The notes: generated from the sequence alone by a model not told the origin. Counted from the first letter of the stretch, positions 1-11,950 are shown. The stretch: DNA of 64,000 nt from Arbacia lixula (GCA_963669155.1 OZ022593.1:10904755-10968754); one strand, 5' to 3'. Numbers and translations: made by a program.

Positions 1-345
1 ATTAACATAATGATACAATTTTTAACGTTAAAACTTCAATACATGTGCATCACATAATCATGATAACAAGGCACAAAAATAACATGATATGAAATGAATA
101 ATCCCAGAGACTGGTGTCAAATGTACATCGATTGGTATTGCTGACTGTAATCGATAGCTATGATTGCAATCAAATCAAATGTAAGCTCCAGCATGCGTTC
201 GTACAAGTTCATCGCAATCACTGACTGCCATCGATTGCAATCACTCTGCTGCCGATCCTAGGTTCCACTCTACATGTGCATGTATACAGAAAAATGCAAT
301 TCATGAATACTGTAATTTCCCCCTTTTTATTTATCTTCTTGATAG

Positions 346-455
346 GAATGGCGTGACGAGTTCCTGACGTGGGACCCGGCCGACTTTGACGGCGTTGAGA
401 ACTTACGAATCTCTGCAAACGAAATCTGGACGCCCGACATCGTCTTGTATCAAAA
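346..455 (+). CDS. nAChR exon a: ligand-binding domain, loop A
   Basis: Acceptor AG at 344-345 and donor GT at 456-457. It opens with EWRDEFLTWDPADF and contains IWTPDIVLY, the family's conserved W-x-PDI-x-LY segment. Phase 0 at entry, two bases carried over at exit. Because it begins inside the ligand-binding domain, upstream exons are required. Confidence 0.92.
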
Positions 456-1164
456 GTAATGACTTGAACACAACCGGTCGTGCACGTTTCTGTATTGTTT
501 TTGGATTTCGAAGACAGGATCGCCAATTAAAATTCAATGAGCTTATTTCATTTTGACCGAAACCGTTTTCATTTTCTTTATTGATGTATAACTCAGACAA
601 AGAGTTGCTTTTCATCCATAAGTTATAGAAAAGGGTTTTTTGTATAAAAAGAGGACGGACAAAAAGAAAAGGATGGAGGTTTGTATAATTTGTAATTTAG
701 CATGTTCGTCAAGATTTGGACTGGTGGCGTATCGAATATAAAATGACGTAAGTTATTATATTCGGTAATGGCGTAACACTATACCCGGATCGTACCCGTC
801 CTCCCTTTCATCTCCCACCCCCCCCCCCCCCCCCCCCATCTCCTATCCATCTTTCTGTCTCTCTCTACAATCTCCATTCTTTTTTTCTCATACCTTTCTT
901 TTCTTTCTCTCCCTCCCTTCCCTCTCAATATATTTCATACACTCACTATGACTTTTGCTCTCTATTTTACACTCTTTCTCTTTCTCTCTCTCTTTCTCTC
1001 ACACACACCTCTCTTTTTCCTCCTTTTTCTCTCTCCCACACACACTCGCATTATATACTCTCTCTCTCTCTTTTGCTCCCCGTCTTACACTACTTTCTCA
1101 CTCTTTCTGTCCCTTCTCTCTCTCTCTCTCTCCCTGTCTCTCATTCACACACTCGCACCCCCGC

Positions 1165-1203
<39 letters not shown>

Positions 1204-4200
1204 ATTTCTATCTCTGCTTGCTCCCTTCTTTCTCTTTATATAGCGTGGACGAAACCTCAATCTACAACGAGGAGCGGGCCTACCCAGCCACCGTGCACTA
1301 TGACGGGCTGGTCTCTTACACCCTCCCTGGTATCACAGTCTCCTTCTGCCGAGTCAATCTGACTTTCTACCCGTTTGACACGCAGACCTGCAAACTCAAG
1401 TACAGTTCCTGGACCCATACCTTAGACTACGTGAGTGACTATAATGTTTGATACTTATGAGTGACAGCACTGCGCAGATTGTAGACCTGTGAATTTAAAT
1501 GTACAGGTACTAGATCCATATCTTAATGCCGTGGATACAAGCGGCCGTGCGTGTCCGTGCGCGTCCACAGCTTGCGTGCCATCTTCTGCGATCACTTGCG
1601 TGCATCCTCCTGTGTGCCTGTACGTACCTGCAAAGACCAGCACCTCCTTGCGTCCGACGCAAGGATTTTCTGTGTAACCCGCAGTGGTGTAAACTGACGC
1701 AGACCGCACGCAGAGAAGTGCACGGCCGGTTGTGACCACGGCATTTGACTGTATGCATGATACTTACGAGTGACAGCTCTGAACAGATGGTAGACCTGCG
1801 AACTCAAGTACAGGTCGTATACCCACACCTTAGACTACGTGAGTGACTATGCATGATATGAGCAGCCGAATCCATGCAGGATTTAAAGATAGAGAGAGAG
1901 GGCCTGTGGCAAATTTTGAAATAGAGGAGGACGGACACTGAAATTTTCTTGGATATTGTTGTCTCGAGTCTTTTGCACCCTCGCTTGGATCCGCCGCTGA
2001 TGAGTTGTCACTCATGCAGTGAACAGTTTCTGACGATGATTAAAAAAATATATCATCAAAGCAAAGGCAGATCGGCAAGATCAGGCTCAAAACGTAAATT
2101 CTCCATACCGCTTAGTCCCATAGGAAAAAGGTAACCCATAATGCATCGCACAACGACCTCCTGATATTTTTTTTCATATATTGTCCACTTCTCGTCTAAT
2201 ATAAGCTTATGAATAACTTAAAACTTCAATTGCTCTTCCCCGTTTAACCCCCTTCAGATAAACCTCACCCAGTTGTCAAACTACTCAGAACGCGATGAAT
2301 ACCAAGATAACGGCGAATGGGAGCTAGTCGACATGAATGTTACCCGAAATCTGGAATACTACGGCTGCTGTCCTCCCCGGCTCTTCCCCGACCTCACCTA
2401 CACCCTCACGCTCCGCCGTAATCCGGACTTCTACGTGACGCAGATGATCATCCCGTACGTGATGGTGTCCTGCATGTCGGTCTTGGTCTTCGTTCTCCCC
2501 CCGGAGTCTGGGGAGAAGATGGCGATGAGCGTGACTACCCTGCTGTCTCTGATTGTCTTCAATCAGGTGGTGATTGGTACCATACCGGCCGCATCGAAAG
2601 ATACCTTCCCGATTATAGGTAGGTTAGCCTCTGATCCGTTATTCTCCAAACCGCATATAAGACGTCTCATAATGCACTGCGCAGCGAATTTCGGATTTTT
2701 GTGTGCGATCAGGTCCGCTTCGATCCGGTCTCATGCACTTGTACACTAGACCGGAAGCGGTCATCATAATGTGGCTGCGCGTTGCATCATGGGACTTTTC
2801 CTTATGTACGGTACGGAGAATTGCCTCTTTCGTCGTCCTGACCCGGATAGCGCTCGGTTCTATTGGATAGCTCTGATCCGAATAAACTTTTCCGGGTTCT
2901 TTTCTTGGATAGCCGTATACCAGAAAGTTCTAACCAGGGAAGTTTTACCCAGATACAGTTCTGGCCTTTCGTGGGAAAGCTCTGACAAGGATACGTAGGA
3001 TACTTAGTCCACAATCTACCAAAAACGACTCTCTCACCGATATGATGTCATTATTATGCCCACACACCGCCGCCTTTAAAGGTGATATTCATAGGAAATA
3101 AAATCAAATAAATATAGTTCATTTTACAATTGAATGAGTTATTAAAGCAATTTATGCAGCTAACATGCCATGAAAGTGTTCAGTTATGTGTTTAATGAAA
3201 GTCAAATTTCACTAAATTGACTCTCTTCCTGACCTACGAAATCGCCTAAGGGAAAGTGGCGTTGTGTGTACGTCACAGCCGGGATATGCTTCACAATGAC
3301 CATTGTGTATCACACCTGTTAATCCACTAGCAACTGCCATCTCAGTTTCATTAACAATGCCTAATGCTTCTGGCGGAAAAGAAGCTGCGGATTGGCATGT
3401 GTGATGCACAATAACGCCTCCCGTTTCTTACGTCAGACCTAAAGGCCGTTTCGGATGACAGTAGGTCAAATTTGTCCCAGAGAATACGGTGATAATTTTC
3501 ACCCTGATTTCGCTTTTTGGAAAGGGATATATTGTTTGAATGTCATCCGAGCTCATTGTATGGCTTATAAGCTTTCTGTAGATGAATATATTCATATTTT
3601 TGGATTTTCTATGAATATCACCTTTAAGTTGAACTCTTTGCGTGCTACATTTGTAATTTATTCACAAGGAAATCGCATAAATCCTAGAGATCCATTTCGT
3701 CTTTTTCATCATTTCGTCATTTCGCACAAAATGGTTAATCCTCAGTCTTCCTCGTTCCTGTGATTGTATGTGTAAAGGTGACTATTTTAGCGTGATGGTG
3801 GGTGTGGTGGCTGCCATTATTGCTGCCTCGGTCACCGTCTTGGCAACCTACCACATGATCAACACGGGTCGACCCATGTGTCCAGTGGTGCGCTACGTCA
3901 TCTTCGAGGTTTTCGCTCGGGTGGTCGGCTGCCGATCATCCTGCATCAAGAATACATCCAGCGAAATTCGATCAAAGGTCAGCCGCATGCGCGCTCGCTC
4001 TAGTAGCGTTGTCCCGCACGTAGATCTCGCGACCGTCTGCGGCCGCGGTCTTGGCAGTGGGAAATCTTACGAGGTGAGCGACGGAGGTACCACCGATGAT
4101 GAGAGTGGGGTTGCGGTGTCGTCGCTACACACACGCATCCACTACCTCAGCCAGGTGCTCGCCTCCGACAACGCCCGGGGTTACCCGATCATCGACGACT

Positions 4201-4520
4201 CGAAGGTAGCTTACGACAGCGGTTGTGGTGGTCTTAGTGACGGGGGCCCACCCGCGCCGTTGAAGACAGCGGGCGTGGAATCGGCGAGTGGACCGACGAA
4301 GTGCTGCCTAACGGTCGGTATGGAGAGAGAGCTCGGGGAGCTGTCGGGCCGGGTGGCTTATCTCGCTCAGGCCAAGCGGATCAAGGAGACAAACCGCCGC
4401 ATCTCCAGGGAGTGGAAGGAGGGCGCCATCATTCTGGATCGCACCTTCTTCTGGTTCTTCTTGATCGTCACTGTCGCTCTCCCTACCTTCTTCTTGATGA
4501 AGGTCATGCAGATGATTTGA
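346..4520 (+). CDS. Nicotinic acetylcholine receptor alpha-type subunit, 3' part (5' exons outside window)
   Basis: Cys-loop ligand-gated cation channel subunit of the plasma membrane. Four exons (346-455, 1244-1430, 2258-2618, 3778-4520) join with GT-AG sites into 1401 nt, 466 residues plus stop. In order they give the loop-A region (IWTPDIVLY), the 13-residue Cys-loop (CRVNLTFYPFDTQTC), the loop-C vicinal cysteines (YYGCCPP) that mark alpha-type subunits, M1, M2 (GEKMAMSVTTLLSL), M3, a long M3-M4 cytoplasmic loop of about 200 residues, M4 and a short C-terminus. The signal peptide and the N-terminal third of the ligand-binding domain must lie to the left. M2 has polar residues at 15' and 16' and Gly at 20', unlike vertebrate alpha7. 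The exact subunit type cannot be assigned by eye, and non-alpha function is unlikely because of the Cys pair. Confidence 0.93.
820..1240. repeat. C-run followed by CT/TC-rich low-complexity tract
   Basis: A run of about 18 C is followed by almost pure pyrimidine sequence, ending in a (CT)n microsatellite near 1170-1200. It lies directly upstream of the acceptor of nAChR exon b. Open frames across it are composition artefacts. Confidence 0.9.
1244..1430 (+). CDS. nAChR exon b: Cys-loop
   Basis: Acceptor TATAG at 1239-1243 and donor GTGAGT at 1431. It encodes the segment from NVDETSIYNEE to the Cys-loop and SSWTHTLDY. The loop cysteines are 13 residues apart, as in the family. The acceptor lies behind a long CT-rich tract. 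Two partial copies of the 3' end of this exon lie in the following intron. Confidence 0.92.
1483..1530 (+). pseudogene. Decayed copy of the 3' end of nAChR exon b
   Basis: The segment from GACCTGTGAATTTAAATG to CATATCTTAAT aligns with the exon end (positions 1386-1428) with many substitutions and without a donor site. It is preceded by TGATACTTATGAGTGACAG, which is also present before the second copy at 1793. Confidence 0.7.
1793..1850 (+). pseudogene. Second copy of the 3' end of nAChR exon b with intact donor
   Basis: In the exon's frame it reads TCELKYRSYTHTLDY against TCKLKYSSWTHTLDY in the real exon, with no indel. The donor GTGAGT and the first intron bases are kept. It lacks the Cys-loop part, so it cannot replace the exon. 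It is most likely a tandem-duplication remnant. Confidence 0.8.
2258..2618 (+). CDS. nAChR exon c: loop C, M1 and M2
   Basis: Acceptor CCTTCAG at 2251-2257 and donor GTAGGT at 2619. It carries NGEWELV, the YYGCCPP double cysteine, M1 (IIPYVMVSCMSVLVFVLPP) and M2 (GEKMAMSVTTLLSL onward). It exits with one base of a glycine codon, matching the next exon. Confidence 0.93.
2619..3777 (+). other. nAChR intron between M2 and M3 exons
   Basis: About 1.16 kb. I see no additional exon that keeps phase and no clear repeat. The open frames at 2771-2998 and 3455-3763 have no recognisable protein similarity and contain no family motif. Confidence 0.6.
3778..4520 (+). CDS. nAChR exon d: M3, cytoplasmic loop, M4, stop
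   Basis: The acceptor is AAAG at 3774-3777, with a pyrimidine-rich stretch about 20 bases upstream. M3 is DYFSVMVGVVAAIIAASV. The intracellular loop has Ser-rich and Gly/Asp-rich stretches, then the amphipathic helix before M4. M4 is FFWFFLIVTVALPTFFLMKV and the TGA is at 4518-4520. The whole M3-to-stop region is a single exon. Confidence 0.92.
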
Positions 4521-4531
4521 ATGAGATCAGA

Positions 4532-4537
4532 ATAAAA
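4532..4537 (+). terminator. Candidate poly(A) signal of the nAChR gene
   Basis: AATAAA lies 11 bases after the stop codon. That would give an unusually short 3' UTR, so a downstream signal may be the one used. Confidence 0.4.
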
Positions 4538-6642
4538 ATATACCACTTTAATCATCTAATTACATGTACATGTGAATTACAGTCAAAAAGAAAAGCATAG
4601 TGTCGTAGGATACAAGGCTTTTCAGCCTCTTTGCTTGTTTCTTTTCAACTCCGGTATTGGTCTATTGTCATTTAAAGGTTGTAACACGTAACATGATCAA
4701 GCAAATACGGGGAAATCTGCTTCAACGAAGACTTTTCTATGACAGCCACATGACTATGAAGATACTTTAAAGGAATGCAATCGGCATTCATGTGGATTCG
4801 GAAATAAAAAACACGTTTGCTGGCCCCACGCGGCGCTAGTGGTGCGGCGTCCGCATTATACACCGTGCGCCCTCGCCTTCACATCCGACTGCTCCCGACA
4901 GCTTCCGGGAGCTTTCGAGCAGTGGACTCGACTTTTCGTTGGCTCACCCTCGCACGTATCGTGGGAATCAATATGTAGTCCAGCGTATGGTACGAGGTAC
5001 CCATGAATGCAGACTATATTACGCCCAAGTCAGATGGTTGACTGCTGATTGGTATTATGAAAATGCGACATAGTCCTTTTACCCGTGAAAGAGTATTACC
5101 CGCTATATGATTCTCCTGCCCAACCATGCCAACTGGTATCGCAAGATGGCAGTATTTAGAATGCCAGTTGACTTTAATCGTGTTTCAACCTTGATCTAGT
5201 CATTACCAATTTGTGTTTTGTCATATCTACTCTTGATGTGAAACGATTTAGGCAAGGAGCACCTCACGACATGAGGTAATCATCGGTTGTTGGTTTTGTG
5301 CGTTGTATTTCTACTTTGTAATGAGTTGCACTTTTGTTTTTATTGAAGCGCTTAGATTAAAAAAAATGATCTTAGTCTTGCTATCTGAATTTTCTACTTG
5401 ATTTAGATTAAGGATTACATACTCATTTAATATCTATCATCGTTGAGCCATCTTGATGCCGTATAAAGCTGTTGATCCGTGTAGAAGTTATGACAGTACC
5501 AAATCTCCAGATATTGATCCGAACGGCATGCATGGTTATTAAAATATGATTGTGTACATGTCATCACTTGTTACAGCTTTCTTCTTTACCCATTATACTG
5601 TACATTGAATATATCAAACACAACACATGAAAACTCACACATTAAAAAACGTTCACACACATGCACATACCGCGGTACACACGTAATTGTGTCCATCTCC
5701 TCTGTACTTTTGAAAATAACTGTCTTTGTGTTTATCGGAGATTTCTATGAAGATTATTTGTAAGAGCCCCACACAATCACAAGAGTTACTAAAGGTCATA
5801 AATTGAAACCAATTACCACATCAAGGAATTGTAATAAAACCATTTTAATGAAGAAAAAAAACAGTATGCATAGAAGTTACATCTTCTTCGCATCGTTTCA
5901 ACTTTTCCATTCTTGTCACCTTTCAAGGTGCACATGAACATCACATAACAATAAAACAACTCAACAATTTAGCGTAATGTATTTACATATTTATAAAGGA
6001 ATGCACACATACTCCCTTGTGGCATGTAATAAAAGATATTTTCCAGATATAAAAAATACTTTTCTACTTTACAGCGCCTCTACGAAAGCAAAGGGAAACA
6101 AAACCATACTTAGTAAACAAGTTGATTTGTAAAGAAGAAGCAAAACAGAGAAGAGGAAAAGATTGATGAAGGTCTGAGGGCAGGCAAAACAAATATAATT
6201 AATTCATGGGGGTACTTTTCAAGCCTGTCGTCATGATACAGACACCCTGAACTATGTTGTGTCTATAACCTGCAATATTTTTTTTTCAAAGGGGCGCTAA
6301 TGTTAAAATATAATTTTGAAAATATTTTTTCTTCCTGGTTATTTCTTTGGCTTTGCTTAAAATTTCCCCATTCAAAATCTTATTTTTCTGCTTCTGTTTA
6401 AAATCAACTTGCTTTGATGGTTTTGTTCCCCTTAATATCCTATCCACTATGTCATGTTTAGTTCTGTGATATGTTTGTTTAAAGGAGCTCCAATACCAAT
6501 TGCACCAAACATGAATGGTAATGTCATAGGAATGAAACGGTTCAATTTTCACATAACAGAATGGAAATGTGCACATAACTTGCTTGTTTCAATTGAACTT
6601 AAATTCTTAGTTGCGCCTATTCATGAGACAATAAATGAGTTC

Positions 6643-6798
6643 TGGGCCCGTAACAAAGGTTTGCGATTAATCGTAAATTTGAAAGGCGAATCCCGATTGG
6701 TTACTGATCAGTCTTTTGAACAAAAGTGCATGCAACAATAATGCTGATTGGCCACTGCCATTTTGCGATTGATCACAAACCTTTTTGTTACAGGGCCC
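6643..6798. repeat. Small foldback element with GGGCCC ends
   Basis: The ends GGGCCCGTAACAAAGGTTTG and its inverted counterpart near 6774-6798 (CAAACCTTTTTGTTACAGGGCCC) form imperfect terminal inverted repeats. This is a non-coding MITE-like element of about 155 bp. Confidence 0.7.
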
Positions 6799-7380
6799 TG
6801 TTATCGAAAGCTAAAAATACAATATAAATAAATATAACACTTTTAAGAGAAATGGGAACACCTCAGTTTCAGTCGAATCTCATGAGAATTAACAAGATTC
6901 TTAGGCAAACAAAAACATTTTTTTGGCACATAAATGTTTCATCTCTAAAGTCTAAGAAGGTTAGCAGGTCTAACACTAAGCAATAAAATAAAAGACTCTA
7001 CAAGTATCAGTGAAAAAAGCTGCCATGGCACATGCTTAGTGGGTGTAATTACAAGTACGATGAAGGGCAGCATACAAACTTTGTTGCAATAAACTTAAAA
7101 CATTTGAATCGATACAGACAGACAGACCTGATAATACCACGTCTCCAACCCCAGCAAGCCGGAGGGATAAAATACATATACAACACAAGAAAACAATACT
7201 GATTCTGAAAGGAGAACAAATAAAAAAAAAAAACATTTAAGAGCTAAACAGGCAGTGTACTTTGCAGATTACGTAGCGATAAAGCATATAAAATAACATA
7301 GTGACAAAGCATATAAGATTACTAGCATGCAAGGATATAGGAGGGTGATCACCAGAAAATGTCTGACGTGTGGCTCAAAA

Positions 7381-8046
7381 ACCACAAGTCTCGCCTGATT
7401 TCGCAATAGCCTCATATCATTTGACCTTTTGACCCCTAGATGATCATTGAACTCATCATCCTCATCAACATATATGTGGTATTATGCAAGGCTCATTTGT
7501 ACCACAAGTATGAACACAATTGATGCAAAAATAAAGAAATGAGAGCAGAACTTCATTCAGGCAAGACAAAAATGTGTTCATTTTAAGCCAATATTTTGCA
7601 AAGTTCATTGACCTTTGCCCTCAGAGCACTTTGAACTCTAATCTCATTACTCAATCTCCATGTCATGATGCGTTACTGTATGAATTTTGGTTGGGAGTGC
7701 ATCATTTAATTTCCATTTCTTTGGAAAGAGATCACTACTTTCCATTACATTCCAAAAAAATTACCATCAGCCCCATGAAGACACATGTGGTATTACCCAA
7801 GGATCATTTGTACCAGGTGTGATCATAATTGGGGCAGAAATAAAATGAGAGCAAGTCAAACGGAAACTTTGAGAAAAATAATGCACACATTTGTACCAAG
7901 TGTGATTACAATTGATGTAGAAATAAAGAAATGAGAGCAAGTTAAACAAATGCTTTAACATTTTTGTAACAGACCAGCAGACTAACAGACTAAAAGGAAA
8001 AGTGATTACTAGGGCTCTGCCGAACTTTGTTCAGGCGAGACAAAAA
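7381..8046. mobile_element. MITE-like element with GTCTCGCCTGA inverted ends, copy A
   Basis: It begins AACCACAAGTCTCGCCTGAT and ends TTTGTTCAGGCGAGACAAAA, so GTCTCGCCTGA and TCAGGCGAGAC are inverted ends. Inside are phrases shared with the other copies: TGACCTTTTGACCCCTAGATG, GTGGTATTACCCAAGG, TTGTACCA, AATAAAGAAATGAGAGCAAG, and a run of CAGAC/CTAACAGAC. This copy is longer than the others because internal blocks are repeated. There is no coding capacity. Confidence 0.75.
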
Positions 8047-9344
8047 CGTAAATCACCTTGGACATATAATACAATAAAATATGAGCTTCAAGGATTAAAC
8101 CACTACATTGAAGAACTAATTGAGAAACATAACTTCAGAGAAACTCATCCAGTAATCTTTAAAGACTAGTCTAATAAATACTTTCAATGACTCCAAATCC
8201 AAAACAAAAAGAAATCAGCCAATAAGACAAATACCATCATGCACATTACTAAAGTATCAAAATAACATAAAAAGATGACTATTCATATATCACAGAGAGT
8301 TTCTTCTTTTTCAGGTAGGATGGAATACAAAAGACAGACATATATATTTCCTATCAATCTATGAAAAGTACTGCCGGTAATTAAAACATCACACAGAATC
8401 AGGTGTGTAACGTAAAACAAAGAACTTGTTTTCAACTGCACTTTTCGCTTGAACATGTAAATAAAAGCAAATGGAAGACGGATACAGACATTGTGCAAGA
8501 GCCATTAGCACAACCATAAACAATGTATATTCTGTCAACATATGAAATCAATTAACTTTGAATACTTAAAACCCCTCGGACATACAAACTTTGAAAATAA
8601 TTACAACAATAACATAAAAGACAGCATAATTTGTTTACCTCCTTTGCAGATTGTGTTTTCTTCTTTGGTCCAAGCTTATCTTAAATTCAGAGTATTAGTC
8701 TCGGAATGACAAAGAAGCCTTCAAGAAAGATCAAAGAGATTAGTTTTAAAGACAGGGTAACCCATTTGCAAAGGTCATGAAATTCAGCCGGAATAAGCAG
8801 TGCACCCTCACAATAATAGGTATGACATCTCATCGTCATAGCTTCACTAGCCTTTTCAGAAAAAATATTGAAAAAATATCCTCGTTTACATTTGAAATGC
8901 CTGGTTTTGTTCGTAACAACCAGAGTCTAGATTCATTATCGCATTGCCCCTGTCAGAACGCAATGCGTCAAAACAGCTGGCATTACTCGTATTGAACGCA
9001 TGAAATGTGGTGCGAACAGCGGTCCAAAATATAATCTAGCGATTGCTATACTTCTGCATAAAGTCAGTTTGCAAATCCATCATTGGGAGGGAAGTTCACA
9101 TACAGTATATTCCGCCAACAAAAAAAGTTGACCTGTGAAAGAGCTACCTGGTCTTTGAGCAACTAGAAAGCACTGAATATCACCTAGGGTCACACAACAA
9201 GAAATCTTAACAAAAGTAGTCAAAATATTACTTCACAATGGTGGGGAAGGTTGGTAAGTTGCACACCAATCACAAGCTTTTTGAGCGATGGGGTGGTATT
9301 CGGAAGGAAACTTAAGTCAAAAGCCGTCTTAGCTAAGGGCCACG

Positions 9345-9510
9345 ACGGAGGGCACGATCCGACCAATCGTATCTCTTTGTGACTGGCTGGCTGAATCGCA
9401 GGACCCTGTCATTGGATTTACACAAGAAGGCAATCTCTCATTTCCAGAGGTAGGCCCTGACAACTCTAGAATCACAGCAAAATCGAGTCATTCGTGGTGG
9501 CTGTTAAATC
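9345..9510. repeat. Dispersed repeat (GGCTGAATCGCAGGACC family), copy 1
   Basis: It shares GGCTGAATCGCAGGACC, the CATTTCCAG block, and the GAATCAC/TGGCAAAATC block with 42368-42520. It has no coding potential and its ends are unclear. Confidence 0.55.
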
Positions 9511-9779
9511 TTGAATTATGGTTTCTGCTCTCCTTGAAACTCTAAACACATGCACCAAGGAACATTATCAGTACAAGGGGCAAGTGGCTGGCATATGTCT
9601 TTTCATCTATAAATATATGAAAGACAATACTACCATTCCAATATTCCACCTAACTATACATGAGTACATGGCATCTCTTCAAGGTGTAAGTTGTCACCCT
9701 GGGTCAGTCATTTGGCATTGCGAGTATGAGACGGAAGTCTCGTAGCTCCGTAGTAACTCCAAAAGTCACACACTGACGC

Positions 9780-10100
9780 TATGTCAAGTCCACTTGGCAC
9801 TGCTTACCACATAGAGTAACCAAGTGGTGTTGCCATACCCATTGTTCCGCAGGGGCCATATTCATGAAAGCTTACTAGCCTAGTTGGTGACTACAATGCA
9901 TGCATTTTGATGCACTTTAGTTAACTAGGCTTAGTAAGGTTTCATGAATATGGCCCCTGGTTTCTGGTTCTAAACAACATCCCTCAAGAGAGAGAGATTT
10001 ACTGGTCGACATTGTCTAGCAGGCTAGTGTCGGGCACTTCTAATGAGGGTGCGTGCTGTGATTACCACTGCTTGCTCTACCCACGTCACACCTCGGCACT
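9780..10100. repeat. Dispersed repeat interrupted by a small foldback
   Basis: The blocks TTTCTGGTTCTAAACAACATC, GTCGACATTGTCTAGCAGGC, GTGTCGGGCACTTCTAATGAG and CTGCTTGCTCTACCCAC recur at 46020-46560 and, reversed, at 23215-23325. A foldback at 9852-9959 (AGGGGCCATATTCATGAAAG with its inverse TTTCATGAATATGGCCCCT) sits inside this copy. Confidence 0.6.
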
Positions 10101-10869
10101 CTATAAATGCCTTCAAAGTTACATCAATGACACCAAACAGTACCTTTGAAACCCAATTATCTACAACATACTCAGTTCTTCTTCAAACAATGCCGTAATT
10201 TGTTGCCACTGTCCTTCAAATTTGTATATACGCTGCATACCAGCTAGTAGAAGCAACTTCCTAAAAAATTCATCTCTATATTTGTGCCATGTGCTCATCA
10301 TATCTGCAGCAACTTGTAATCCAGCTATTTAATGTAGGACAAATTTTTCTCCACCACAAAAATCTGTTTCGCTTTTCACCCTTGAAATTTAGCCTGTCAT
10401 GATATTTCAGCTCGTTAAGATACACAAACTTTAAACTATTTCAAAGCGGTTGTACGACTTGGTGGGAATGCACTTCGCATTTCAATATAAACAAGGCATT
10501 AGCAATATTGTGTCTCGCCCACTTGCGAAAATAACCAGAAATATCGCGATCTCCGTTGCTACGCAAAAGAATTGTATCCCTGGCTGATTGTGAAATATCT
10601 GCCATAGAATGTAACATTCCATAAATGAGAAGGGCTATTTCACGCAATGCTACTTCCTCTATCTACTCCCCCTCCCCCACCTTCCCCCTTCTTTGAGATG
10701 GAATAAAAAGCCTCCCCCAAGTTCTATCAGATTAGACAAAGACAAAACAGGATGATAATCAGTTGCACAATAGAGGCGAAGTGAACTTTGTCTCTGGGGG
10801 GCATAGAAATGTAAAAAGGTTAAAATTAGTGCTGCAGTTGAAAACTGAACATGGAATAAAGTTTCTTAA

Positions 10870-11680
10870 CGTATGACCTCAAATGACCTTTGACCTTATC
10901 CTGTGACCTCCAACGGTACCATAACATGAAGGTACCCCCAGTGCATCTATGACCCAAGTTAGGTTGTAATCCAAGCAACCTATGTGAAGTTATTTGTCAA
11001 AAGAGAGTCTTGCAGGTAAACTTCGTATGACCTCAAATGACCTTTGACCTTATCCTGTGACCTCCAACAGCACCATAACATGAAGGTACCCCCAGTGCAT
11101 CTATGACCCAAGTTAGGTTGTAATCCAAGCAACCTATGTGAAGTTATTTGTCAAAAGAGAGTCTTGCAGGTAAACTTTAACGTATGACCTCAAATGACCT
11201 TTGACCTTATCCTGTGACCTCCAACGGTACCATAACATGAAGGTACCCCCAGTGCATCTATGACCCAAGTGAAGTTGTAATCCAAGCAACCCATGTGAAG
11301 TTATTTGTCAAAAGAGAGTCTTGCAGGTAAACTTTAACGTATGACCTCAAATGACCTTTGACCTTATCCTGTGACCTCCAACGGTACCATAACATGAAGG
11401 TACCCCCAGTGCATCTATGACCCAAGTTAGGTTGTAATCCAAGCAACCTATGTGAAGTTATTTGTCAAAAGAGAGTCTTGCAGGTAAACTTTAACATAGA
11501 AAAAGAGAGTCTTGCACATACTCTTTAATATATGACCTCAAATGACCTTTGACATCATCACATGACCTCTGACAACACCATAACATGAAGATACCCCTAG
11601 TGCTTCTATCAACCAAGTGTGGCTGCCATTGCTGTAACAGTTGCCAAGTTATGGATCATAAGAGAGTCTTGCAGGTAAAC
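10870..11680. repeat. Minisatellite, four ~157-bp copies plus a divergent fifth
   Basis: The unit starts CGTATGACCTCAAATGACC at 10870, 11024, 11181 and 11338 (spacings 154, 157, 157). A diverged fifth copy starts near 11531. Each unit holds the tandem half-sites TGACCTcaaaTGACCTtTGACC and a GAGAGTCTTGCAGGTAAAC tail. The array is followed by CGGACGACGGACGG repeats and ends GGGCGAGACAAAAA near 11770, like the ends of the GTCTCGCC elements, so it looks like an internal expansion of that family. Confidence 0.85.
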
Positions 11681-11950
11681 TTTAACATTTGTGACGGACG
11701 ACGGACGGACGACGGACGGACGCCATTTGGATCCCTTAGTCTCGCCTTCACCTCCGGTGGGCGAGACAAAAAGGGACAGGGTTTCTTACAACATTAAATA
11801 CCATGCAATACAGTAAATGTGAAATGTTTTTTTTCTAGGTTATGCAAAAATGGATTCCAGTGAATCATATACCCTCAACACATGACACACACTTGGATTG
11901 TGGTTCCTCGAAATAGTACTTTTGAACAGATTTCTTAGTGCGTAACTGCA

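Noticed and set aside
948..1451. Open frames through the CT-rich tract
   Set aside because: Only the part from 1244 is a real exon. The Ser/Leu-rich part upstream is a translated microsatellite.
3455..3763. 102-residue open frame before the last nAChR exon
   Set aside because: It ends before the exon acceptor, has no family similarity, and the neighbouring exons already join in phase without it.
10870..11680. 157-bp repeats as an RNA gene cluster
   Set aside because: No tRNA, 5S or snRNA motifs are present. The units are typical minisatellite.
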